Below are positions 25,184 to 33,292 of a DNA stretch of 64,000 nt, piece after piece; position 1 is the stretch's first letter; every line of letters starts with the position of its first letter. The stretch comes from an uncultured Lachnospiraceae bacterium. GTDB taxonomy: Bacteria > Bacillota > Clostridia > Lachnospirales > Lachnospiraceae. Under the pieces are notes generated by a model that made no database searches, was not told the DNA's origin, and saw only the letters and a program-made list of their open reading frames with translations. Location of the stretch: assembly GCA_910579395.1 (NCBI GenBank), contig CAJTUC010000007.1:52915-116914 (forward strand). The letters run 5' to 3'. Position numbers and translations under genes: made by a program.

Positions 25184-25276
25184 CGTTATAACCCATGCCT
25201 TTCAACAATTCATGTCCCCAAATCTGCAAATGGGCATCCCTCCCGGAATACCCATTTATTTTCTCAGAATAATATT

Positions 25277-25429
25277 TTAGAATAGAATTTTACTCCTGCC
25301 GGCCAAAAGCTTTGCACCGCCGATGATCAGAAGGATACCGCTTGTGACTCCCACAACCAGGCTGACTACTCCGACTGCAATATTCATCGCTCCGGCACCC
25401 CCCATTGTCTTATATGTTTTTTCTTCCAT
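25277..25429 (-). CDS. 50-residue glycine-rich membrane peptide
   Basis: A short frame from ATG (25427-25429) to TAA (25277-25279) encodes 50 residues: a polar start MEEKTYKTMGGAG, one long Gly/Val/Ile-rich hydrophobic segment (about 15-43) and the basic end RSKILF. AAAGGG lies 11 nt upstream, in line with neighbouring genes. It occupies most of the gap between pyrE and the DUF6142-like gene. No function is recognised; it could be a small membrane subunit or toxin-like peptide, but no antitoxin is seen. Confidence 0.65.
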   Translation of the reverse strand: MEEKTYKTMGGAGAMNIAVGVVSLVVGVTSGILLIIGGAKLLAGRSKILF

Positions 25430-25460
25430 CTCTGCACCATCCCTTTTTATTCAGATAAAT

Positions 25461-26138
25461 TTATTTTACTCCGTACTGCTCATAATATTCGTCAATGGCC
25501 GCTTTCAGTACATCATCGATATAAATGCTGCCCTGATATGGCTTATTATACAGACATTCCACAACATCTTCCATCGTAACGATGGCGTTCGTTTCAAATC
25601 CGTATTTTTCTTTAATTTCTTCCAATGCGCTCTTTGTACTTTCCAGCCCCCGCTCCATCCGGTTCAGGGATACGATAAGCCCTTTGACTTCCACATTCGC
25701 CTGCGCCTTGATGATTGGGAAGGTCTCTTCAATGGATTTCCCGGAAGTGGTAACATCCTCGATGATAACGACTCTGTCTCCATCCTTTAATTTGCTCCCA
25801 AGAAGAATGCCCGTATCACCGTGGTCCTTGACCTCTTTCCGATTGGAGCAGTATCTTACTTCCCTGCCATATAATTCGCTGATTGCCATCGTTGTCGCAA
25901 CAGAAAGAGGAATCCCTTTGTAAGCAGGGCCGAACAGCACATCGAAATCCAGACCGTAATGGTCATGAATCGCCCTTGCATAATACTCACCCAGTCTGCG
26001 CAGCTGTGTTCCCGTCACATACGCGCCTGCATTCATAAAAAAAGGAGATTTTCTGCCGCTCTTTAAGGTAAAATCGCCAAATTTAAGAACCTGGCTGTCC
26101 ACCATGAATCCAATAAATTCCTGTTTATATTGTTCCAT
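25461..26138 (-). CDS. pyrE: Orotate phosphoribosyltransferase
   Basis: A 225-residue enzyme converting orotate and PRPP to OMP. Family features are the FTLKSGRKSPFFMNAG substrate loop (about 23-38), FGPAYKGIPL (about 70-79) and the PRPP-binding DRVVIIEDVTTSGKSI (about 124-139). The start at 26138 has AAAGG 14 nt upstream; the longer frame is not supported by a ribosome-binding site. It lies 58 bp after pyrF, completing the last two steps of UMP synthesis. Other pyr genes are not in the window. Confidence 0.96.
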   Translation of the reverse strand: MEQYKQEFIGFMVDSQVLKFGDFTLKSGRKSPFFMNAGAYVTGTQLRRLGEYYARAIHDHYGLDFDVLFGPAYKGIPLSVATTMAISELYGREVRYCSNRKEVKDHGDTGILLGSKLKDGDRVVIIEDVTTSGKSIEETFPIIKAQANVEVKGLIVSLNRMERGLESTKSALEEIKEKYGFETNAIVTMEDVVECLYNKPYQGSIYIDDVLKAAIDEYYEQYGVK

Positions 26139-26196
26139 TCCGATTATCCCATCCTTTCCCGCTGCCAATTCGCAAATACTTCTGAATATTTCTCCG

Positions 26197-27177
26197 TTAC
26201 CGCTTCGCCAGTGCCTCCGCAATATCCTCCTTCATGGCGAGTACTGCCGCCCTGGAAGCCTCGGCGAAATGTTCCGCACCGTACTTCGCATACTCTTCCT
26301 GCTTATACGCGGCAATAATGCCTCTGGAAGAATTAACGATTGCACCGAGTCCGTCCTTATTAAAGAAATGTACCAAATCCGCGCCTTTTCCGCCCTGTGC
26401 GCCATACCCCGGCACAAGGATAAATGCCTTCGGCATCAGTTTGCGTAATGTCTTTCCCTGTTCCGGGTAAGTCGCTCCGACAACTGCGCCGACATTGCTG
26501 TAGGAACTGCCCATACAGTCTGCGCCCCATTCCGCAACCATCTCCCCAACGATTTCATAAAGCGGCCTGTCAGCGGTCGTAATACCACCTGCACACTCTC
26601 TGCCAGCGCCGGCCGTGATTCCCTCCCGCACGATACGGTCCTGGAATTCCCCGCTGCTCGGATTAGAAGTTTTTACAAGGACAAAAATGCCCTTCTTTTC
26701 TTCCTGACATACTTTGATAAAAGGCTTGACGCCATCGGAGCCAAGATACGGATTTACCGTGACGAAATCTTCATCAAAGCCGCTGCAAAAATTACTGCCT
26801 ATCTGTACTCTGCCAAGATGTCCTACCGCATAGGCCTCAGAAGTGGAGCCGATATCTCCGCGCTTCACATCGCCAATCACGACAAGTCCCTTCTCTTTAC
26901 AATAATCCACTGTTTTCTGAAATACGAGCAGACCTTCAACACCGAACTGTTCATACATTGCAATCTGGGGCTTTACTGCCGGAATCAGGTCGTATACATG
27001 ATCGATGATTTCTTTATTGAATGCCCAGACCGCAGCAGCAGCCCCTTTCAGCGTCTCTCCGTATTCTTCAAAAGCCTGTTTCTGCAAGTGTTCCGGTATA
27101 TACTTCAACATCGGGTCCAATCCTACTACGATCGGTGCTCCTGTCCGTTCGATATTCTGAATCAGTTTATCTATCAT
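26197..27177 (-). CDS. pyrF: Orotidine 5'-phosphate decarboxylase, subfamily 2
   Basis: A 326-residue decarboxylase of the longer subfamily 2 type. The catalytic DVKRGDIGSTSEAY segment (about 88-101), the early VVGLDPML and the phosphate-binding VPGYGAQGG block (about 240-248) are intact. The start at 27177 has GGGAG 7 nt upstream and gives the usual MIDKLI beginning; an ATG at 27189 is the alternative. Directly upstream are a hairpin GTCTGC-TGAG-GCAGAC and a 14-codon leader frame, raising possible translational or attenuation control. Confidence 0.95.
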   Translation of the reverse strand: MIDKLIQNIERTGAPIVVGLDPMLKYIPEHLQKQAFEEYGETLKGAAAAVWAFNKEIIDHVYDLIPAVKPQIAMYEQFGVEGLLVFQKTVDYCKEKGLVVIGDVKRGDIGSTSEAYAVGHLGRVQIGSNFCSGFDEDFVTVNPYLGSDGVKPFIKVCQEEKKGIFVLVKTSNPSSGEFQDRIVREGITAGAGRECAGGITTADRPLYEIVGEMVAEWGADCMGSSYSNVGAVVGATYPEQGKTLRKLMPKAFILVPGYGAQGGKGADLVHFFNKDGLGAIVNSSRGIIAAYKQEEYAKYGAEHFAEASRAAVLAMKEDIAEALAKR

Positions 27178-27210
27178 TTTTACTCCCATCTGTCTGCCTC
27201 AGCAGACACT

Positions 27211-27255
27211 CTAATTCAATAGTTGAAAACCATTTTCTTTCAATAGGATAACCAT
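27211..27255 (-). other. Possible leader peptide upstream of pyrF
   Basis: A 14-codon frame (MVILLKENGFQLLN then TAG) begins next to AAAAAGGAG and ends 34 nt before the pyrF start, just ahead of the stem-loop GTCTGC-TGAG-GCAGAC. It contains no run of codons for one amino acid, so classic amino-acid attenuation is not indicated. It may be chance. Confidence 0.3.
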
Positions 27256-27290
27256 GCTCCTTTTTCAGCGCTTGAGTTTGGGTTTCAAAA

Positions 27291-27695
27291 TTAAAGCGTC
27301 TTGTCTTTTAAATCGCGCAGCACGAACTGATTTTCAATATATTCCTCGAACTGCTCTCTTTTTACCCATTCGTACTCGCCGTACTCCTCCGGCAGAATGA
27401 TATGTTTCTCTTCTTCTTCCGGAACGGAACAGATATAAGCGATGCCGACACAATGCGTATCACCGAGCATGCTGGACCATGTATATTCTATTTTCTCTAT
27501 CTTACCGTCAATGGATAAAAGTTCCTGAATCGCCCGGAGCACAGCCTCGTCCGGTGCCTCTCCGTGATTGACTTCCGTGTCGATAAATTCCCATATGTAG
27601 GGTTCCGGAATATGGTCATCCACCCATCTTTTTACCAACAGATATCTGTCATCCTTTTTAATGATTCCTTTCACGCGTAAAAAAGTTTTTCCCAT
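27291..27695 (-). CDS. Nudix-like protein with degenerate Nudix box
   Basis: A 134-residue protein with a Nudix-like beginning (FLRVKGIIKKDDRYLLVKRW) and a Nudix helix region HGEAPDEAVLRAIQELL (about 45-61). The consensus REUxEE is reduced to RAIQEL, losing two of the metal-binding Glu positions, so hydrolase activity is doubtful. The C-terminal EEYGEYEWVKREQFEEY fits the family's last helix. AAAGG and a nearer GGAG precede the ATG. It has a TTGACA-type promoter upstream and leads into the pyrF/pyrE group. Confidence 0.7.
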   Translation of the reverse strand: MGKTFLRVKGIIKKDDRYLLVKRWVDDHIPEPYIWEFIDTEVNHGEAPDEAVLRAIQELLSIDGKIEKIEYTWSSMLGDTHCVGIAYICSVPEEEEKHIILPEEYGEYEWVKREQFEEYIENQFVLRDLKDKTL

Positions 27696-27786
27696 AATCT
27701 ACTCCTATGCCTTTCTCTACACCTTGCCCAGATGCGAAAACAATTTTTACAAAATAATCATCTTATTACATAAAATCCTACTAGAT

Positions 27787-27816
27787 ATAGTACCATTGCC
27801 ATCTACCGCTTGTCAA
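27787..27816 (-). promoter_or_regulatory. Promoter for the Nudix-like/pyrF/pyrE unit
   Basis: Minus-strand TTGACA (plus 27811-27816) and TACTAT (plus 27787-27792) are separated by 18 bp, about 90 bp before the Nudix-like start. It lies just downstream of the TPR gene stop. Confidence 0.65.
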
Positions 27817-27825
27817 CAAACATCC

Positions 27826-28869
27826 TTATCTGGTCTTCAGGAACTGGTACTCCCTCTGCGCGACGGCATCATCAGGATAGGATTTCAGGTAATCGCTCAT
27901 CAGGGCCGCCGCCGTCTTGTAGTCCTTCATATATTCATATGCAACGATTTCATTGAACTTCAATGTCTGCATCATATCATTGCCTTCGATATTCATCGCG
28001 GACTGAAAAGCCATCAGCGCCAGTTCATATTCACCCATCTGCATCCGGCATAGACCAAGCTGGTTATAGATTTCCGGCTGGCTCTGATCATTTAGTGTAT
28101 AATCGTTATAAATACTGGAAGCATAATCATAATCTCCCAATGCTTCATAAGTTCTTCCAAGATACAGAGATGCCTCGTAATTGGCAGAAATCTTCACCTT
28201 GGAAAGATAGTTTTTGGCATTTTCGTAATCTTCCAGATAATAATAAATACGCCCCATGTCATAATCGGAAATCGTCTTTTCATTATCGGCAATGACCTGT
28301 GCAAAATATTCCCTGCCGACATCTTTATAACCGTTATCGACCAATGCAATGTAAATCTGAATCAGTCTGTCGTAGTTTTGCGCATCCATGGAAATTGCCT
28401 GGTCAAAGTCCAGTTTGGCGCCTTCAAAATCCCCGGTATACAGCTTTACACAGCCCCTCAGATAATAAGCTTCCACTTCCTTCGGTCGCAGGGCCAGAAT
28501 GGCATCGTATGCACCGATTGCAGCCTCCGCCTGACCGTTCCTGAAATATGCCGTGGCCAGATAATAATTCATATCATAATCCATATCTTCCGGGATTCCT
28601 CCGCTCAGCTGCAACGCCCTTTCCAAATAAGAGATGGCATTTTCGTATTGCGACAATCCCATATAAGCAAGGCCCATTCCACGACAGAGCAGCCTCTCGT
28701 CTTCATTCGCCTCCAGCGCGGCATCAAAATACTGGAGCGCAGCATCATACTCCAAACGCTGGACCGCAGCCATACCCTCGCTGATATTATCTGTTTTCTC
28801 TTCCGCGCCGCATCCTGCACACAAAAGCAGCATGACGACAGCGACCGTCATTAATCCTTTTTTCTTCAT
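27826..28869 (-). CDS. TPR-repeat lipoprotein
   Basis: A 347-residue lipoprotein with lipobox LCAGC (Cys20) and about eight tetratricopeptide-like repeats filling residues about 32-345, e.g. LGLAYMGLSQYENAISYLERAL and AYYLRGCVKLYTGDFEGAKLDFDQAI. Such arrays are protein-binding scaffolds; here it would face the cell wall. It is the last gene of the co-directional run that begins with the Hpt/hybrid-kinase genes, 80 bp after the YdcF-like gene. The partner is unknown. Confidence 0.85.
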   Translation of the reverse strand: MKKKGLMTVAVVMLLLCAGCGAEEKTDNISEGMAAVQRLEYDAALQYFDAALEANEDERLLCRGMGLAYMGLSQYENAISYLERALQLSGGIPEDMDYDMNYYLATAYFRNGQAEAAIGAYDAILALRPKEVEAYYLRGCVKLYTGDFEGAKLDFDQAISMDAQNYDRLIQIYIALVDNGYKDVGREYFAQVIADNEKTISDYDMGRIYYYLEDYENAKNYLSKVKISANYEASLYLGRTYEALGDYDYASSIYNDYTLNDQSQPEIYNQLGLCRMQMGEYELALMAFQSAMNIEGNDMMQTLKFNEIVAYEYMKDYKTAAALMSDYLKSYPDDAVAQREYQFLKTR

Positions 28870-28949
28870 TCCTGTATCTATGCTCTTTTCTCTGTCTGCA
28901 AATTAATTTTTCAATTTATTCTACCATATTCATTTCTTCCCGCCAACGG

Positions 28950-29696
28950 CTAAATCAAATTTCCGCAGACCAAATCCTTCAGAATACCGAAAAACTCCCG
29001 CACCATATTATTCAACTGAAAATAGATATTGGACGGAGCAGCGATTCCGCAGACATTCCGGATTCCTTGATGTTTTGCCAGGTGAACTCCTCTGAAAACA
29101 TGAAAATTATTCGTTACGATTCCCACACGGTCCTTCTCCATATCCAGAAATACCGAACTGAACGCGATATTCTCCGAAGTATCCGTCGATTTATCCTCCA
29201 TGATGATCCGCTCTTTCGCAATCCCTTTTTCCACGAGATAATCATACATTCCCTGCGCTTCGCTATGAGGCTCATTCGCTCCCTGTCCGCCGGAAACGAT
29301 ACAGAGCGTATTTTCATTTTCCACCAGATAATCGTACGCCGTATCCAGTCGGAATTTCAACGCAGCCGAAGGTCCTTTCTCCTTCACCTGGGCCCCGAGC
29401 ACGATGAGATAGTCGAGATTCGGCTCCCCCTTTGCGCGGTAAGAGCTGATAATGCAGCCTTCCACGATGATAAATGAAAGCACGCCGAGCACGATAATAA
29501 TCGTAATGACTCTCTGCAGACCGTGCGGCAGTTTTGACCACATATGAAAATGCAGGAAAGCGGTAAGTCCCAGAAAAAAGCAGCCTCCCATCCCCCATAT
29601 CAGATAAAACCTGGTTCCGGTTTTAATGCTGTAAATTAGAAAACAGTAGCCAAAGCAGAACAGACTGCACAAAATACTGAAAATTTCTTTCTTCAT
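28950..29696 (-). CDS. YdcF/SanA-like (DUF218) membrane protein
   Basis: A 248-residue protein with three or four N-terminal membrane helices (to about 90) and a DUF218 domain with the family blocks LDYLIVLGAQVKEKGPS (about 94-110), IVSGGQGANEPHSEAQGMYDYL (about 134-155), ME-DKSTDTSENIAFS (about 166-180) and IVTNNFHVFRG (about 194-204). Members are tied to cell-envelope or vancomycin-barrier functions; the activity is not settled. It starts 7 bp after the lipase-like gene, consistent with one operon. Confidence 0.85.
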   Translation of the reverse strand: MKKEIFSILCSLFCFGYCFLIYSIKTGTRFYLIWGMGGCFFLGLTAFLHFHMWSKLPHGLQRVITIIIVLGVLSFIIVEGCIISSYRAKGEPNLDYLIVLGAQVKEKGPSAALKFRLDTAYDYLVENENTLCIVSGGQGANEPHSEAQGMYDYLVEKGIAKERIIMEDKSTDTSENIAFSSVFLDMEKDRVGIVTNNFHVFRGVHLAKHQGIRNVCGIAAPSNIYFQLNNMVREFFGILKDLVCGNLI

Positions 29697-29703
29697 GTCC
29701 TTT

Positions 29704-31065
29704 TTAAAAACCTTTCTCCTTTAAGTCTTTTACAAGATTTACATAAAACTCCCTCACATCAAATCCCATGATATTTTCTCTGTTCAGATCGATCATATCG
29801 CCATGGGAAATTCCTCTGTTTCCTTTTGGCCGCAATATCGCATGGACATCACCCCATAAGGCGGAATCGATAGAGACCAGACCGTCATTTTCTCCATCGA
29901 AATGTTTTACCAGATAATAAGAAACATTTAACGGAAACCGACCGCTCTGCGCCTTCGGCATGGCAGTGGCCACGCTCTGATAATAAACAGTTTCACAATC
30001 CGGCAGATCTCCATTCCTTTCGAGACATGCCTTTGCAGTCAGATCCGTTACAGCGCCCAGAAAATCCGGCGAGACATCGCCTAACCTGCGCAATGTCCCA
30101 TTATACCTTGCTGCCAGAAAATTTCGCAGCCCGGCCGGCGCTTTTTCCAGAAGATAATCCGCAAAAAAGCAGCCTCTGTGTGGTGTGTTGATCGTCGTAA
30201 GAGATGCCGTATACTCCGCTGCGCCGCATTTGGCAACAGCATACCGGGCATCCAGCCCGCCTTTGGAATGGGCGATAATATTGACTTTGCCACATCCTGT
30301 CGCTTCTACAAGCTGCCGGATACGTTCCGTCAGTTCCTGGCCGCAGGAAGCCACGGAAGCCGCCGATTGCTGATTCCCATAATAAACAACCGCACCGTTA
30401 CGCATCAGCTCTTTCGGAATTCTCCCCCAGTAATTCAAAAACCGGAAATCCCGGAAAAACACACCGTGCACCATCAGGAGCGGATATTTCGTATGACAGC
30501 ATTCGCTTTCTTTCCGCACGGCATTCAGTTCTTCTTTTTCCAGTTCCGTTTCATACTCCTGCACCGCAAGCCGATATAATCTGTAAAAAAGGAACAGATT
30601 CACAAGGGGGATCCACCAGCACAAGCATAGCAGCACGCGATAGCGGATCCCCATCTGTACGGAAGATATCATCAGCCGCAGGCAGCCATTCAATAACAGA
30701 ATCCCTTCTCCGCACAGCCAGAGCAGAACCGACAGAAGATAGAGCAGAATCCTTCCTGTCGTCCAGCCGGATATCGCATGAAAACTCCAGAACTGCCAAA
30801 GCAGCCCGAACGGGAAGGTCAGCCCTGTATACAGCACCAGCGCACATCCTCTGCCAAGCTGCTTTAACCGCTTTGTATCCATAGAACTACCACCGATATC
30901 CCCTGCAGGTGGAGCGATATTCTCATACAGGAAAAAAAGGGTGGCAGCAATCATCAGCAATACCGCCCCTATGCCGCCAGTCTGTGTTACCAATAGGATT
31001 CCCGCCATATTCATACTGGCCGTAAGCATAAAAGTCCGAACTGCTTTTTTCATTCGCTGTATCAT
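29704..31065 (-). CDS. Membrane-anchored alpha/beta hydrolase (lipase-like)
   Basis: A 453-residue protein. The N-terminal ~180 residues contain about six hydrophobic helices. From about residue 195 an alpha/beta hydrolase begins with YPLLMVHGVFFRD, and the nucleophile elbow IIAHSKGGLDARY puts Ser in an A-H-S-K-G context as in bacterial triacylglycerol lipases. A late GENDGLVS (Asp) and RGISHGDM (His) could complete the triad. The catalytic domain is expected to be tethered at the membrane. ATGA overlap with the upstream lipoprotein gene shows tight coupling. The substrate is unknown. Confidence 0.8.
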   Translation of the reverse strand: MIQRMKKAVRTFMLTASMNMAGILLVTQTGGIGAVLLMIAATLFFLYENIAPPAGDIGGSSMDTKRLKQLGRGCALVLYTGLTFPFGLLWQFWSFHAISGWTTGRILLYLLSVLLWLCGEGILLLNGCLRLMISSVQMGIRYRVLLCLCWWIPLVNLFLFYRLYRLAVQEYETELEKEELNAVRKESECCHTKYPLLMVHGVFFRDFRFLNYWGRIPKELMRNGAVVYYGNQQSAASVASCGQELTERIRQLVEATGCGKVNIIAHSKGGLDARYAVAKCGAAEYTASLTTINTPHRGCFFADYLLEKAPAGLRNFLAARYNGTLRRLGDVSPDFLGAVTDLTAKACLERNGDLPDCETVYYQSVATAMPKAQSGRFPLNVSYYLVKHFDGENDGLVSIDSALWGDVHAILRPKGNRGISHGDMIDLNRENIMGFDVREFYVNLVKDLKEKGF

Positions 31066-31919
31066 AATTTTCGATTCTCCACCTGCCCTGTCTCAAAAAA
31101 CATATGAAGCGCTTCCTCCATCTGCGCGGATAGCCCCGCATCGTCACCGATGTCCTCATCCTCATCGAATATGCTGTAAGCATAGAGAGAATACATATTG
31201 GTATCGTCTTCTGCGAAGTACAGAACCATAACACCCGTGCCATCTTCATCTCTGACAAATGCTTCCATTTTGAGTGTATGCCCCAGAAAAGTCATGCCGA
31301 TATCATCTATCGTAACATGATATTCACCTTCCTCTTCCGCCATTTCTTCCTCCAACATGCTCACCATTTCATCCATATTCTCAAGGAACATATCTATCAT
31401 GCCAAAGGCTTCGGATGTCTGAGAAACAATCAGGCAGTCCATCGCTGTATCCATATCGCCATTGGGGGCAAAGACCGTATCATAATCATCACTCATATAA
31501 TTGTCCCGTTCCCAACCCTCCGGAAGCGCAAAGGAAATGCAATCCACCTGAAAGGTTCCGTCGCTCTTTCGCTGCCTCGAAGAAGAATCTTCGTTTTCAC
31601 GCCGCCTTGAGGAGGAATCATCATCACCACGCCGTTCCAGTTCGGCGTTTCTTCTCCTGATTTCTTCCTCGGCTGCGGCCCGCGCCGCTTCGGATTTCTT
31701 TTCCCCCTGTTCTGCAGCCTTTCTTTCCCCCCGCTCTTCTTCCGCCTTCTTTTCGTTCTCTTCCTGCTCGATATGCCTTCTTACTTCCTCGCGCGCCTCT
31801 TCCTGTGTCCGGCTAATGACAAAATCCGATGCATCCGGCGTCTGCTTTCCGCAGCCGGCAAGGCTAAATGTCAGACAAATACATAACCCCGCTGCAATTC
31901 CCCTGCTCTTCATACCCAT
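31062..31919 (-). CDS. Lipoprotein with charged linker, paralogue of its upstream neighbour
   Basis: A 285-residue lipoprotein. Lipobox LAGC (Cys about 26) is followed by a coiled, Glu/Arg/Lys-rich stretch (about 37-100) and short repeats S-S-S-R-R-R-E-N-E-D / S-S-S-R-Q-R. The C-terminal globular part (about 125-285) starts ISFALPEGWERD and ends MFFETGQVEN, matching the upstream lipoprotein's FELPEGWEKD ... MFFETGKLKD. The start at 31919 follows GAGGGGG; the longer frame lacks a site. It overlaps the hydrolase start by 4 bp. A ligand-binding or kinase-accessory role is a guess. Confidence 0.8.
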   Translation of the reverse strand: MGMKSRGIAAGLCICLTFSLAGCGKQTPDASDFVISRTQEEAREEVRRHIEQEENEKKAEEERGERKAAEQGEKKSEAARAAAEEEIRRRNAELERRGDDDSSSRRRENEDSSSRQRKSDGTFQVDCISFALPEGWERDNYMSDDYDTVFAPNGDMDTAMDCLIVSQTSEAFGMIDMFLENMDEMVSMLEEEMAEEEGEYHVTIDDIGMTFLGHTLKMEAFVRDEDGTGVMVLYFAEDDTNMYSLYAYSIFDEDEDIGDDAGLSAQMEEALHMFFETGQVENRKL

Positions 31920-32008
31920 AAGTCCCCCTCTTCTCCATGTGCGAAGAATGCCAGTTCCCGCTTCATTGGAAACTGGCATTTTCTTCTGCTGATGACCGCT
32001 TCTTTTGG

Positions 32009-33292
32009 CTAATCTTTTAATTTCCCCGTTTCAAAAAACATATCCAGAGCGGCTCTTACATTCGCTTCTGCTTCTTCGCCTTCACCGGCCCATATGACCG
32101 CATAGACCGCATACTGTGAATAACCGCTCTGCGCGATATAGAAGATTCCGGTATCTCCATCGGCCTTCATCTCCATCACAAGCGTCTTTCCAAGGAAAGT
32201 CTCCCCTGCATCATCTATCACAAGGTCTGTTACATCTTCGCCGAGTACTTCTTCAAAATAACTTTGTGTATATTCCAGATCGGACAACATTTCGTCAATG
32301 ACACCTTCATCGTAAGCATAATCCTCCTCGATTGAAATATACCCATATCCGCCTATTGCATCGCCTTTCGGTGCAAATACCGCTTCGCTGTAGGAACTTT
32401 CATCTTCATCTTTCTCCCAGCCTTCCGGAAGTTCAAATGTCATAAAGCCCAGATTGAAAGCATCCGCATTATACTCGTCGCTGTTCTCAAATTCTGTCCG
32501 CTTTGCCTCTGCAAAAGAATCATCCCATCCGATATCGATCTGATAAAAAGACTCCAGTTCCGCCAAAAGATCTTTTGTCTTACCCGTCGTATCATCCGCT
32601 ATAATACAGATATCAACAAGTCCCATGACATTGTCGCCCATTTCCTTTAAATAAAAGACCTGATAATACGGCGCATAACTACCGTCATAGGAATCGAACT
32701 GCATATAAGTAACGACGCACATTGCAGCATCTTTGCCAATTTCCTCTACTTCGCCGATTTCGATGCCGTAAAGATAAGTAGAATAAGACATTTCTTCTTC
32801 TATATACGTTTCCAGATTTTCACCCACCGTATAATCTGCAACATTATACTGAATATACGGGTCAATATCTACATCTACAACAACCCCCATACGCTCACTC
32901 GTTGCATAAGAACCGGAAACACTCGGATAATCTCCATCCGGTACGAAGACCGACAACGTCTTTTTATCGCCTGACTTGGTGTTGGATGTGGATACCAGTT
33001 CTTCCATCAAATATTCAAATCCATCATATCCTTTTGCCTCATCGGAACCAAAAACAACGCCGCTCACTGCTTTTGTCTCTTTCTCAGTCTCTTTCTCAGT
33101 CTCTTCCGGTTCCTTCGATTCCTCGTTTTCATCTTCCGCTTCTTCAGCGACATCTTCTGTGTCGGTATCATCCTCTGTCGCCTGTGCTCTGTTCTTAGTC
33201 AGATCAGAGGCGCTCGGCTCCTTGCCGCCGCAAGCCGTCAGACCAGATAACATAACTGAAATTAAAAATGCAGTGATTATCTTATTTTTCAT
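32009..33292 (-). CDS. Acidic lipoprotein coupled to a hybrid histidine kinase
   Basis: A 427-residue lipoprotein: signal peptide and lipobox LTAC (Cys21), a very acidic Glu/Asp-rich linker (about 40-75), an N-terminal domain (about 80-260) and a C-terminal domain (about 275-427) shared with the next gene. Its ATG overlaps the TGA of the hybrid kinase (ATGA), so the two are made together. The extracellular location and coupling fit a sensor partner for the kinase's dCACHE domain, but this is inference. No named family is recognised. Confidence 0.8.
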   Translation of the reverse strand: MKNKIITAFLISVMLSGLTACGGKEPSASDLTKNRAQATEDDTDTEDVAEEAEDENEESKEPEETEKETEKETKAVSGVVFGSDEAKGYDGFEYLMEELVSTSNTKSGDKKTLSVFVPDGDYPSVSGSYATSERMGVVVDVDIDPYIQYNVADYTVGENLETYIEEEMSYSTYLYGIEIGEVEEIGKDAAMCVVTYMQFDSYDGSYAPYYQVFYLKEMGDNVMGLVDICIIADDTTGKTKDLLAELESFYQIDIGWDDSFAEAKRTEFENSDEYNADAFNLGFMTFELPEGWEKDEDESSYSEAVFAPKGDAIGGYGYISIEEDYAYDEGVIDEMLSDLEYTQSYFEEVLGEDVTDLVIDDAGETFLGKTLVMEMKADGDTGIFYIAQSGYSQYAVYAVIWAGEGEEAEANVRAALDMFFETGKLKD

